Source: Nageia nagi
Taxonomy: Eukaryota > Pinophyta
Length of the DNA: 64,000 nt
Assembly (NCBI GenBank): GCA_050084985.1
Contig: JBITNC010000001.1
Location: 125,488,001 to 125,552,000, forward strand
Direction: 5' to 3'
The notes below the pieces were generated by a model. That model ran no database searches. It had not been told where the DNA came from and worked only from the letters and a program-made list of their open reading frames with translations. The position numbers and the translations under genes are program-made. Positions 1 through 10,402 of this stretch are shown here, one piece after another. Within the stretch, counting starts at the first letter, position 1, and each line of letters starts with the position of its first letter.

Positions 1-163
1 ACCACGGAGGTATAAAATGTACAACAAGTTTGTCACACAGAGCAAACTTACCATGGAGGTATAAAAATGTACAACAAGTTTGTCACGCAGAGCAAACTTA
101 CCACGGAGGTATAAAAATGTACAATAAGTTTGTCACGCAGAGCAAACTTACCACGGAGGTATA
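1..163 (-). repeat. 50-bp tandem repeat in Cop-1 3' region
   Basis: Three units and the start of a fourth begin at bases 1, 50, 100 and 150 (period 50, first unit 49). Each starts ACCACGGAGGTATAAA or a one-base variant and ends near GAGCAAACTT. The array continues to the left of the window. Cop-4 (about 32343-32400) and Cop-7 (about 45359-45420) carry the related segment once, so the array is an amplification specific to this copy or subfamily. It lies between the RNase H stop and the expected polypurine tract and so is non-coding. Confidence 0.9.
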
Positions 164-234
164 TCATAATCAACACATGCTATACAACAACGAAAGCGCC
201 TCTTAGAGGTGAAGTTGTCATCATTAACAAAGGT

Positions 235-3200
235 TCAAACTTCACTCCCCCTTGAGGGTAACTTCACCAACCCGAGAGAATCCCTAAGCTTGCTGAATTG
301 AGCTTTAGGAAGGGGCTTGGTGAATAGATCAACGTAGTTTTTAGTAGATGGACAATACTCCAAGTGTATGATGTCATCTAGAACCTTCTCCCTGATAAAA
401 TGGGCTTGGATTTCCACATGTGTGGTTCTCTGATGGAACACAGGATTCTTAGCCAAAGAGATAGTCGATTGATTATCTGAAGAAATAAGAGATGGGCCAT
501 TTTGCTTATACCCAATTTTGTTCAGAAGATGTCTTAGCCAAATAGCTTCTTGGGTGGCAACAAACATGGATCGATATTCAGCTTCGGTGGTAGAAAGAGT
601 CATAGTAGGTTACTTCTTGGAAGCCCAAGAGATAGCACCTGAACCAATGCTGAACACATATACAGAGGTTGATTTTCTATCATCTCTATCTCCCCCATAA
701 TCAGAATCTAAGAACCCTGAGAGAATAATTGAGGGCACTTTGGAATACTTAAGAGCAAGATCCTTTGTCCCTGCCACATACCTCAAGATTTGCTTCACAG
801 CATTGAGGTGTTCAACATATGGTTTTTGCATGAATCGTGCCATCAGATTCACTACAAAGGCAATATCAGGATGAGAGATAGTCAGATACAGAAGACTACC
901 GATCAATTGCCTATAAGCTGTAGCATCAGCCAACTGAGAATCTGAGCTCAGTGATACTACGATTTCAGGAGAAATAGGTATTGCAGCATATCTACACTCC
1001 TCCATTCCAAACTTTTGCAAGATGTATGATATATACTTAGATTGACTAAGATAAGTACAATCTTTGTGTTGGTATACTTGCATTCCAAGATCGTAATGCA
1101 ATAGACCTAGATTAGTCATTTCAAATGTTGCCTTCAGTTTGGATATGCACTCTTGGATGATTTCAATATTGTTGCCTATTATGAGAAGATCATCCACATA
1201 AAGGAGAATTAAGACCACGTCTTTTCCTTGATTGAGTACATAGAGATCTGAGTCGGAGCAGCACTTGGAAAAACCAATATCTGCAAAGAATCCTGAAATT
1301 TTCTTATACCATGCTCTAGGTGCTTGTTTAAGTCTATACAAAGACTTCTTTAGCTTGCACACAAGAGACTCTTTTCCTTCTGGAATAAATCCTTCTGGTT
1401 GATTCATGTAGATTTCTACATCCAAGTCACCATTGAGAAATGCACTCTTGACATCAAGTTAGAAAACTTTCCATCCCTAAGCTGCAAAAAGAGCAAGGAT
1501 TATCCTGACAGTAGGCATTTTGGCCACAGGAGCAAAGGTTTCCTCATAATCAATACCATATTTCTGAGCGAATCCTTTGGCCACTAACCTTGCTTTGTAT
1601 TTTTCAACTTCTCCATCAAAATTGTACTTGACCTTGTAAATCCATTTATTTCCAATCATATTTTTCTCATTGGGATAAGGAACCAAATCTCAAGTTTCAT
1701 TTTTCATGAGTGCCTCATACTCAACTTTCATATATTCCATCCAACATTCTTTCTTGGAAGCTTCTTTGAATGTTGATGGCTCATTCATATTATCAATTTT
1801 GGCAAATAAGGATTTATTCAAGGTCATACTTCAGCTTGTAATTCTCTGAGCTGGAGAATTTTGCTCTTGTGGTGACTTCCCTACATGATCATCCAACCAG
1901 TTAGGTGCAAGCATAGAATCTTCTGAATCAAACACCTCAGCATGAGAAGTCGTATCCTCAGGAAGTTCATTGAACTTGACATCCCTAGAAATAAAGACTA
2001 TTTTATGGGATGAGGAGTAGAGCCTGTAACCTCTATGCTGATTATCATACCCCACAAAGATGCATTTTTCTGATCTTTTATCTAGCTTCTTTCTTTTCTC
2101 TAAGGTAATGAAGGCAAATGCATCACATCCAAAGACCCTGAAGTGTGAGATGTTAGGTTTCTTTCCTATCCATGCTTCATACAGAGTTTTTCCTTTAACT
2201 GCTTTAGTAGGACACCTATTTAGGGTGTGAATAGCAGTGTGAACAGCTTCTCCCCGTAAGAAACTAGGAAGGTTACCCAACATGCATCTTGCCATTTCCA
2301 TAATGGTGCGATTCTTTCTTTCAGCAACTCCATTTTGCTGAGGGGTGTATGGGATTGTGAATTGCCGCTTGATTCCATGTTTAACACAATAATCGTTAAA
2401 CTCATTGCTATTATATTCACCCCCATTGTCAGATCTCAGCATTTTGATCTTAAAATCAGTTTGATTTTCAACAAGTGCCTTGAAGTCTTTAAATCGATCA
2501 AAAGTTTGATCCTTATGCTCAAGTAGATAACCAAATGTCATCCTACTGAAGTCATCAATGAAGGTCAGAACATAAGAAGCTCCCCCTAGAGACTTAGTCT
2601 GAAATGGACCCATCAAATCTGAATGCACAAGCTAAAGAGGACGAGTAGCCCGAGTTGCCTTATCCTTTTCAAACTTTTGCCTATTCATCTTTCCAAGAAT
2701 GCACCTTTGACAAAGACCAATTGTGGGTGAAATATTAGGTAAACCTTCCACAAGTTCTTGATTTTTCATATCTTGAATACTCTTGTGGTTAAGGTGCCCT
2801 AATTGTTGATGCCAAAGATTACCTTTTGAACACACATTTGTAGCAAGACAAATCTTTGAAGGTACTTGATCCATAATATAAAGGTCATTCTTTACTGATC
2901 CTTTCATCAAAGTGGCAAGTCCTTTCTTAACACACCAGGAGTGTGAGGTAAACTCAAATGAGCATCCTGTCCTTGTAATCTGAATTACAGAGATAAGATT
3001 CATCCTTAGCTTGGGCACATAAAAGACATTATCAAGCACCTTTCCATGAATCTTCACATTCCCTATTCCTTGAACATCAAGGACTGTATTATCACCTATC
3101 ACAACTGTATCCTTGTTGTACTTATGAAAATTTTTAAACTTATCCTTTTCATAACACATGTGATTAGTGCATCCTGAATCAATAATCCAATCATTTGAAA

Positions 3201-4134
3201 TAGTTTGATTCATTGAGTAGTAGGCAACAGAAGCAGCATGCTTGTTCTTCTTTTGATTATTGAAATTTCTCACATTTGCATTTACCTTTCCTTTTTGAGC
3301 AAATTTCTTTTTGCGATAATCATACTCTTTGTGCCCAAAGATACCACAGAAGTTACAATTCCCATCAAACTTTTCCTGCAGTGTTGGTTTGCTTGATCCA
3401 GCTTTGTCATTCCTTTGCTTGAAGTTGCTGTGCTTCCTGATGGTAGATGAAGATTTGTTGTCTTTGAATTTATAATGTTTGAACGTCTTCTTGAAAGGAG
3501 TTTTGGTTGCTCCTAGAGAAATGCTATTATCCTTTGGAGAAATGTTCAACATTTTCTTGTTCAAAGTTTCCTCATGCTTCAGAAGGAGTCTAGAAAGATT
3601 ATCAAGGGAGATAACATCTTCTTCATCATCGAGCCTAGTCTCCATAACTGTGACAAAGTTACTAAACTTTGTAGAGAGGCTTTGAAGAATAATGAAGACC
3701 ATGAACTCATCATTGATCCAATTGCACCCACAGCCAACCAGTTGTGTCCTGAGGTCAATGATTTTGTTCAAGTAGATTGAGGCACTTTCATCTTCTCCTT
3801 GACGATACTGCAACAACTTTTGTAGAATGGTGAACCTTCTTGAAAATTTGGACCCAAGGTAAATTTTCTTTAGTCTATCCCAAGCTTCTTTTGCTGATGT
3901 CGAGGAAGAAATCATGAGAAGGATGTCATCTAAAACTGCATGATAGATCATTGAGGTTGCTAACTCATTCTTTGAGCTGTAAATTTCAAGGGCCTTCTCA
4001 TCTGTAGGAGCAACTAGATCTTCATTTACTGTCTGCCACAGCTTCCTTGCCTATAACTCAGCTCTCGTACGAGGTTCCCATATGCCGTAGTTGGAACCAT
4101 CAAGTATGTGCTTGGGTATGAAGGTTTCAACCAT
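235..4134 (-). pseudogene. Cop-1 gag-pol polyprotein, one frame with seven stops
   Basis: A single frame of 1300 codons runs from an ATG at 4134 to a stop at 235; every open segment is in the same phase. In order: gag (UBN2-type), zinc knuckle near residue 259 (C-x2-C-x4-H, with Tyr where the last Cys is expected), aspartic protease with DSG near residue 315, the GAG-pre-integrase HH/CC region near residue 445, integrase core with Asp, Asp and Glu all visible (HSDLMGPF, LRSDNGGEY, NGVAERKNR), reverse transcriptase with YVDDLLIIG near residue 978, and RNase H with its acidic residues (DSDYGG, TEAEY, SSDNQ). Stops interrupt it at 4051, 2632, 1831, 1690, 1477, 1459 and 610. The protein would copy and integrate the element; as it stands it cannot be made whole. 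The start is supported by a splice acceptor 3 nt upstream. Confidence 0.92.
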
Positions 4135-4137
4135 TAT

Positions 4138-7100
4138 CTGTACAAAAAATAAATATGCAATAAGAATGCAAATTTTACAAGTTTCCATCTATACAAATCA
4201 AACATAAGTAAACATGTCCCACATGTGCAAACTTATAACCACGATCCGTAGATGAATAATGTTGGGGTTGTTTTCTTGTGTAGAATTAGGCCTTCACCTA
4301 GATGCCCGCAAGGTGGAGCCCAGGTACTACCAGTCCTCAACCAGTTCACCTTGGTGAGTAATATGCTCTCACAAGGTGAAGTACCAACTATTTTCCAAGG
4401 ATCCAACGTATCTTGGACCGGCCATTTTAATTATCTTGATTAAGGTTTTCAGTTTTCCTCCTAGGTTATCAGGATAATCCCTGAATGGACGTGCGAACAT
4501 GTGGTATCACTACACACATGCCTGTCCACCTAATAGAGTTATGTCCAATCCAACAGAGTTCTTAGGGGCAATTAAGACGGACTTACCACCACTTGGTTAT
4601 TTGGACTAAAAGGGCTCTAGTCTGCCTTGTCCTCACCTTGTGGCTCCCCAAACAAGTCATGTTGTGGAAGAATACGTGCGGATGTGTTCATTTTAGGGGT
4701 TACTTTCAATATTTGCATTTTTGCAAGTATAAGCAAATTGTACAAAAATATAAAGTAAAGTAAAATTGCAACATCCACACGAGCTTGAAAACCTTAAAAA
4801 GTCCAATGGGTTTTGTACTAACCCCTAAAGGACTTTTACATTTTGTATATTTTGCTCAATTTATTCAAGCACTTAATGAATTAAACAAAAGAACTAAGTC
4901 CTACTTAGTATTTAATTCATAACATGCATTATTTAAAAATTTAAGTCCTAAGCATGTTTTATTCTTCAAACAAGATAAAAATACTTGCATCATAAGTCTA
5001 GCATGCAATATCTAGATAAGGTTTATGCATCACAAGTCTAGCATCTAGATAAAATGCATCACAAGTCTAGCATCTAGATAAAATGCAAAGTAAAAATTAT
5101 ACCAATTCCCCCTTTTTCACTTAAAGTTTTATCCCTAAAAAATTGTATGCTAAGACTTGTCTTATAAGTATGCATTTTAAGTAAAAATTTTCCCTTATTT
5201 ACTTAAAAAATAGCATGCTTAGGCTAAATTACTATGCTTACAAAAAAAAGGCTAAGAGGTTAGCACTAAAAAAATTGCATGTGCACTTTTAGTAATTTTA
5301 AACATGCAATTTGGAGTAAAACTTTAGAAATATTCTAAGTACTACTAAGTCCATTTAATGGGAGCAATTAACTTGTAAGCAAGTAAGTAAAAAATAAATG
5401 CCTAAGAAGTAGATGTGTGCAAGTTGTAATAGGAGACCCATACCCCTACTTCATGCAATTTTAATGCTTTGTCTACCTTAAGCACTAAAAAAAATACTCC
5501 TAAGTCAAAAAATAATTAAATGCTTTGTAGTTGTAAAATTATGACCCCCCCTTTTTCTTCAAGAAGAGCATACGTTGCTTTTTGGGAGAGCATTATTTTT
5601 GCAAGTTGTCAACAAGAATTAAGTGCATTTAAGTGATAAGGAAGACTTTGCAAAGAGTTGGCATCCATCAACCTTGACCGTGGGAAGGAGGAGGACCTTC
5701 ATGGAGGCTTAGAAGATAGCCAATGGAGAGAGTTCAAGGTTAGCAATGGAGGCAATGGTGGCCATGCTTAGGAGAAGAGATGGTGAAGGAGGAAGAGGAG
5801 GCTTGCGCAGGAGGCTGGCGATAGAGAAGAGGGAGGAGATGAGCTTGCTACAGAGCAGAGAGAGGAGGAGACAGTTACGCACGAGGGAGAAGGAGGCTGT
5901 GAGCTTTCTCTATGTTTTGTTCATATCCTGCAAGCTTTTTTTTACATGCAGGTCGATGAGGGAGCAGTGCGTGGGGAGAGGAGAAGTGGCTACCGATGAG
6001 GGATGAGGCGCTGCTGATGCACGCGAGGAGGAGATACAGTCCAGCCATGCATCTTGTCAAACAACTTCGCGTGCCTTCTCTACACTTCCACATTTTGCAT
6101 GCATGTCTGCCATGGCATTCACAACTACAAAATGGACAAGAATCCAGTTTTAAAGAGTCTTTTTGAGGGATTAACAAGCTCAGAGATGCGACAAACCAGT
6201 AGCTCAAACAAATAAAAAAAAATGTAGTCATTTTATGCATTTGGCGAAACAGTGTCATTGCCTATCGAGGAAAGCCATGTCTTTGGTAGCTAAAAATTAT
6301 CAGTCCATGAGAAGATGTCTCGTTCAAACATACAGTCAAAAACTTCGCAGGCGTACGCCAAATGTGCGGATCCTGCGATCATTTTAGTCCATGCAACGGT
6401 GTCTGCATCGTGCATCTTGTCAAGCATTTCATGTGCCTCTTTTGCAGCCTTTCAACGTATCTATTTTATGCATCTCCTACAAACATTACAGTCCAAGAAA
6501 AACTCTGTGTGTGCTGGCTGGTCACCGTGCGAGCACTGCAGTCCAAGAAACTCAATTGGTCCAGCAAAGGAGAGGAGGAGAGGTCACGAGGGAGGAGAAG
6601 AGGTCATCCTCGATGCTGAGTCATTTTGTCAAACAGTTACAGACCCTTTGCAATGTATTAGATTTATTTGTAAACTTTATTATTTTGTCCCTTCAAAAAT
6701 TTATAATTTTTGAATATATTGTAAATGTTTCAAATAACTTGTAAAGTTTTCCATTTTTTTATTTCAACAATAAAAAAAATGAGAGAGGGCAAATATCCCC
6801 ATATTTGCTTTAATTTTAAAATAATTGCCTCTAGAAATTATGTAAATATTTAAAAAAACTTGTAAATAAAGTCCTCCACTTTATTTTAACAATAAAATAT
6901 GTAAAAAAAAATTGCACCTTCCTCCCCTTTTTCGATATTTTTCACAAAAGACTATTGTAAAAAATCTTTTCAATAAGATGCTATCATAATATATTTTTGC
7001 TCACAAAAAAAAAGGCATTTTCTTTGTACATTAAAAATAGATTACTAACATAAAATATTGTTAGTAAGAAGAGAGTAGCAAAAATATATTATGGTATTGC

Positions 7101-7195
7101 TAAGACATTGAGCTAGCATAATCATACAAAAAATTAGTATCATAATGAACTTAGTTAAAGAAGGATAGAAGGTTATACCTTTGCAAACCTTTTAC
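4138..7195 (-). other. Predicted 3.06-kb intron in the Cop-1 leader
   Basis: Read on the minus strand, the segment starts with a 5' splice site, GAG|GTAAAAGG, at 7195 and ends with a pyrimidine-rich tract and TTTTTTGTACAG at 4138, exactly 3 nt before the gag ATG. Cop-7 has the same arrangement with the same 3-nt spacing, and Cop-3 keeps the donor. Inside are a block conserved with Cop-7 (about 4270-4740), a 29-bp repeat (5026-5083) and a stretch purine-rich on the plus strand (about 5680-5960), so pyrimidine-rich in the sense strand. The short open frames here do not look coding. Splicing is inferred from sequence only. Confidence 0.6.
4986..5090. repeat. 29-bp tandem repeat in the Cop-1 leader
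   Basis: Two perfect 29-bp units begin at 5026 and 5055 (TGCATCACAAGTCTAGCATC then TAGATAAAA). An earlier, longer and diverged unit begins at 4986, and the first bases of another are at 5084. No function is evident. Confidence 0.85.
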
Positions 7196-7280
7196 CTCAC
7201 AATGAAGATTAGGATTAAGATCTCCAAATTTGAGAACAATGAAGCACCTCCAAAATGTAGAAGAAGAGCTTCCACACCAA

Positions 7281-7292
7281 GCTCTGATACCA
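7281..7292 (-). other. Primer binding site, initiator tRNA-Met
   Basis: GCTCTGATACCA on the plus strand reads TGGTATCAGAGC on the minus strand, an exact complement of the 3' end of plant initiator tRNA-Met, where minus-strand DNA synthesis begins. It is separated from the LTR end at 7295 by two bases, the usual spacing. Confidence 0.93.
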
Positions 7293-7294
7293 CT

Positions 7295-7788
7295 TGATGG
7301 AATTAGCCTAGATCTAATTCCCAAGGTCCTAGACTAGGAAGCTAAATCATTCATCATCTACAATTCTAAGAACATCATTCACACAATATGACACCAATAT
7401 AATGTGGTTCCTCCCTCCTTGGGAGTACATCCACAACTAGTTCTCTATTCTCAATCTATGCCTCTCTTACAACTATTCTCTTGCTCTCTCCTACACAACC
7501 AAGTAGAGTAATCTTACTCCAAAAATTAGATGTGTTTACAAGAGGAGAGGCCCTCTATTTATAGCTTGAGAGCACCTCCCTAACCTCCCTTTAACCCAAG
7601 GGTTAGGTTAGGGTTACAATAAATGTGTGACCTAACTTTAACCTACTAACTAACCCCATGGTTAGGTCAAAGTCCACACATAATAAAGAATTCAATTAAT
7701 CCCTTAAGGTATCTACATATCCTTTAAGTGATTAATTGAACTTACAAGGAGTTTAGACATTCACAATATTTCATTACAAATTCTAACA
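7295..7788 (-). repeat. Cop-1 5' LTR (494 bp)
   Basis: Bounded by TG (7295) and CA (7788) and placed directly outside the primer site. On the minus strand it has a TATA box (CTATAAATAG, plus-strand 7554-7563) and, about 125 nt downstream, the hairpin at 7404-7434 shared with related LTRs. It also holds a telomere-like AGGGTTAGGTTAGGGTTA run near 7597. The length matches the LTRs of Cop-4 and Cop-7 (493-496 bp), but much of the sequence has diverged, so it is a different family of the same lineage. Confidence 0.92.
7404..7434 (-). promoter_or_regulatory. Conserved LTR hairpin (Cop-1)
   Basis: GTGG at the left and CCAC at the right pair, and an inner CTCCC pairs with GGGAG across a short loop. 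The equivalent positions in the Cop-4, Cop-7, Cop-3 and Cop-5 LTRs also pair but with different stem bases. It lies in the transcribed part of the LTR. Its role is unknown; RNA packaging, translation or polyadenylation control are possibilities. Confidence 0.55.
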
Positions 7789-8110
7789 AGTATGTGGCTA
7801 CTGTAGAGGCAACAAAGGAGATTGTGTGGCTCAAGAAGATACTAGAAGATTTGTATAAAAAACAGGTGAATCCAACTCCACTTCTGATTGATAATATTTC
7901 TATAATTCAATTGGCCAAGAATCCAAAGTTTCATGATCGAACAAAGCACATCAACATAAAATATCATTTGATTTGACATCATATAGAGGTCAAGATGATT
8001 CAAGTGAAACATTGTCCCACATATGAGTAAATAGCAGACATCTTCACCAAGGCACTTGGAAGAGAAAAGTTCAAGAAGTTCAGAAAGATGCTTGGACTTA
8101 CCAACTCCCC
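7789..8110 (+). pseudogene. Cop-2 RNase H C-terminal fragment
   Basis: Starts in mid-gene where Cop-1 is inserted. It reads VEATKEIVWLKKI, then LLIDNISIIQLAKNPKFHDR (the third RNase H motif, with Asp) and HINIKYHLI. A stop follows at 7974, and the same frame continues to ADIFTKALGREKFKKFRKML, the usual C-terminal copia motif, just before the polypurine tract. Identity as copia RNase H is firm. The protein is non-functional because of truncation and stops. Confidence 0.85.
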
Positions 8111-8400
8111 TTTGGATAAGGGGGGAATGTTAAACACCTAATCCTTAGGGATTATGGTATAGTTAATATAGTATTAGATACTTACTATATTTAGTAAATT
8201 CGTAGCTTTGAGTGTGCTAGAATTTAGAGAGTCATTTCTTGTAGAATACGAGGAGTTACAATGTATCTCAAAGGTCACCTAAGAAGGTGAAGATGAAGAG
8301 TCTTTCTCAAATTATATTTACATAATATTCTACACTAATAGAATGCTTTTTGATCTTGGAGTTATCCGGCTTGTCATCATTTACTTCTATAAGCTCATGA
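7789..8400 (+). mobile_element. Cop-2, copia 3' end split by Cop-1
   Basis: Plus-strand remnant of an older copia: end of RNase H (7789-8110), polypurine tract AAGGGGGGAA (8118-8127), then an LTR opening TGTTAAACAC at 8128. The right LTR end is uncertain; a CA near 8397 is one candidate. The 5' part would lie left of the window on the far side of Cop-1. Confidence 0.8.
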
Positions 8401-8529
8401 TAGGCATTTTTACTATTGTGTAGTACTATTTGCAACCATCTCATCTTCATACATGATTATAAATAGTTACAATATTTGAAGGTAGTTTGCATATGAATTA
8501 TATTTAATTATTAGTACTAATATGATAAT

Positions 8530-8735
8530 ATAATTGTCCTTAAGGGGACATCGTGTTGTCAAAGTGATTCAAATAGGTGGGAGGATATCACAAGTTCGAA
8601 TCCCCTTGATGTATCCCTGGTGGTACCACGTGGCTACAGTTTGGATGCGTTTCAGTTGTATTGTGACTGATTTATGGGGTTCAGATAAAAATCCTTATGT
8701 AAAAAATTCCGCTCGAGCAAAAAACTCATGATTTA
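8530..8735 (+). mobile_element. Possible tRNA-derived SINE
   Basis: The sequence has a B-box-like element AGTTCGAATCC (8593-8603, close to the tRNA consensus GGTTCGAATCC) and, about 27 bp upstream, an A-box-like TTGTCAAAGTGA (8556-8567), the layout of a tRNA-derived RNA polymerase III promoter. It continues about 130 bp into an unrelated body and an A-rich end. It does not fold as a canonical tRNA, so a SINE remnant is the best reading. No target duplication was found. Confidence 0.4.
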
Positions 8736-9340
8736 TCAAAGTCGTGTGATTTGCATGAAGGATCACAACTTTGAGAAGATTAGTAACTTCGATTGACACT
8801 TTTCGTTATATATATATATACTAAATGTAATATATATTAATTAGGATTATTCATCTAATAATTAAACTATTATATTTATATTTGGTAAATGAATTACCAA
8901 CATAATATAAAAATATTTAAAATTTAATAGAACAATAATTAGAATTCTAAAATTTTGTAAGTTCTTTTAATCATTCCATTTACAATAAATTTATAGCATA
9001 TATAATATTCATATGATAAATAAGAATGAAAAACACGTTTGAAACTAACATCATATATTCTATTAATTTTAATTGAATAAAATATCATATTTATTGTTAA
9101 TTTTTTTTATTATCTTTTTAATTTTTATTTTGAAAAAAATACTTGAAACTTATTTAACTACGAAAACTGCAAAATAAGATAATACAAATAAATATAAAAA
9201 AATTAAAAGTAAACAAAATTTATTATTATAAAATTAATACTTTACTTCAAATTTAATTTTAATATATATTAAATATTTGATATGTAAATAAAAAATAAAA
9301 ATATTATCAAAATTTAAATTTATGTAATTTAGTATTCAAA
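8736..9340. other. A+T-rich spacer
   Basis: Very A+T-rich DNA with a short TA run near 8810. I see no gene, LTR or convincing repeat in it. Confidence 0.6.
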
Positions 9341-9825
9341 ATGTATAGCAGAAGCCAAACGACAGTAGGCGCGGACTTAAATAGCCGTTTATTATTGCCA
9401 CGTATATTAGCTAGTATTGCCAGGTGGAAAGTAGTTATTCAGTACAGAATGAGCCTAGAGCTGCTGTCCCCATGGATGCTCGTGTTTATTGATAGATGGA
9501 ATAGAATAGCTGTGGTGGTGGTGGGTATGGCGAAGGCAGGGTTGGATTCGACAGCGCATCTGCACCATGCAAACAATAAGCGAGAAATGTATTAATTAAT
9601 GAGGTCGGCTCTGCAAACAATAAGCGTAAACTTCTTATATTTTGATGGACAATCCCCATATCCATGAGAGTGGCGCTCTCAGCATTAGAATGAGCATCTA
9701 AGCAGGTAGCCCTCATCCAGGATCCCACCCTCCACGCTCTCCTTCCCGAGGCCAAAAGCCCTATCAGTCCAGAGGGTTAGGGTTTCGCTATTGCTATTCC
9801 TAACTTAACTCCATTCCTTTTGTAT
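9341..9825. other. Higher-G+C island with telobox-like motif
   Basis: This half-kilobase is clearly richer in G+C than its surroundings. AACAATAAGCG occurs twice (about 9572 and 9616), and AGGGTTAGGGTTT, a telobox common in plant promoters and 5' untranslated regions, lies near 9773. Short open frames on both strands lack recognisable domains. It could be an old promoter or first exon, but this is speculative. Confidence 0.3.
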
Positions 9826-10402
9826 TGCACATTCATTCTTTAGTCCTCTCCTTCCTTCAACGCTACCAAGTCATTGGTTCTTATTTTGTATAATTACAAA
9901 TGATGTTCAACTGTTTAATTTTTTTACATAAAAATTTGTATAATCGGCTTTTTATTTTAATGATGGATTTGTACTATAATTGAAATGTTGTAATACAAAA
10001 ATAGATACATCATATATGGATGATATATATTTGAAGTGTAGAAATATTTGTTATCTTAGATACTTCTTTGTATTAAGGTTTATTTTGTTGCTTGTTAATT
10101 AAAATTTTGTTGGGATTTGAGAGGAAGGCGATTTCTGCTTAAGATTATTTCTAAAACATTTGACCAGGGTAAACCACAGCTATCCTACATTTCTGTAACT
10201 GCAGATATAGAGAGGATTACGTCCGCATTTTGATACGTGCGAGTAAGTCGAGAGTTGATTGGCTTGTGGTAACGTCTAAGGAGTTAGAATTCAATCTTCC
10301 AATCTTTATTTGTTTGAATTCTGTTTATTTTCTGGTATGCCATGGCCATGGCTCCGATTTGAATTTTGTTTATGCTTTTCTTTTTTCTTTCTATTGTCCA
10401 TT
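9826..10402 (+). repeat. Dispersed duplication, copy 1
   Basis: Runs from CATTCATTCTTTAGTCC to TTTCTATTGTCCATT and matches 12727-13461 along its length, with differences and extra segments in the second copy. Landmarks in both are CAACGCTACCAAGTCATT, TCGGCTTTTTATTTTAATGA and GCCATGGCCATGGCTCC. No coding content or terminal inverted repeats were seen. It may be an unclassified transposon or a segmental duplication. Confidence 0.8.

Larger units (their letters stand above)
1..7788 (-). mobile_element. Cop-1, Ty1/copia LTR retrotransposon, 3' end outside window
   Basis: Minus-strand copia element. From its 5' end (high coordinates) it shows a 5' LTR (7295-7788), a tRNA-Met primer site (7281-7292), a 3-kb leader, one gag-pol frame (4134-235) and a tandem-repeat 3' untranslated region that runs off the window at base 1. 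The order PR-INT-RT-RNaseH is the copia order (gypsy has INT last). The 3' LTR and polypurine tract are not in the window. The 5' LTR is followed by AGTAT (7789-7793), which would be one copy of the target duplication. The element sits inside the RNase H region of the older Cop-2. Seven in-frame stops but no frameshift suggest a fairly recent yet inactive copy. Confidence 0.93.

Noticed and set aside
1-163. CRISPR-like array
   Set aside because: The 50-bp units are contiguous with no spacers and lie in a plant retroelement.
4252-4443. Open frame over the conserved leader block
   Set aside because: It is on the strand opposite to the element, and the matching block in Cop-7 has stops and indels.
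5746-6006. Open frame rich in Arg, Glu and Gly in the Cop-1 leader
   Set aside because: It lies antisense in a purine-rich part of the predicted intron, and no matching frame was seen in Cop-7.
6315-6744. Three overlapping plus-strand open frames in the Cop-1 leader
   Set aside because: Different frames over the same bases, no recognisable domain, and antisense to the element.
8593-8603. tRNA gene around the B-box-like motif
   Set aside because: No acceptor stem or anticodon arm can be drawn, so only a SINE-like relic is proposed.
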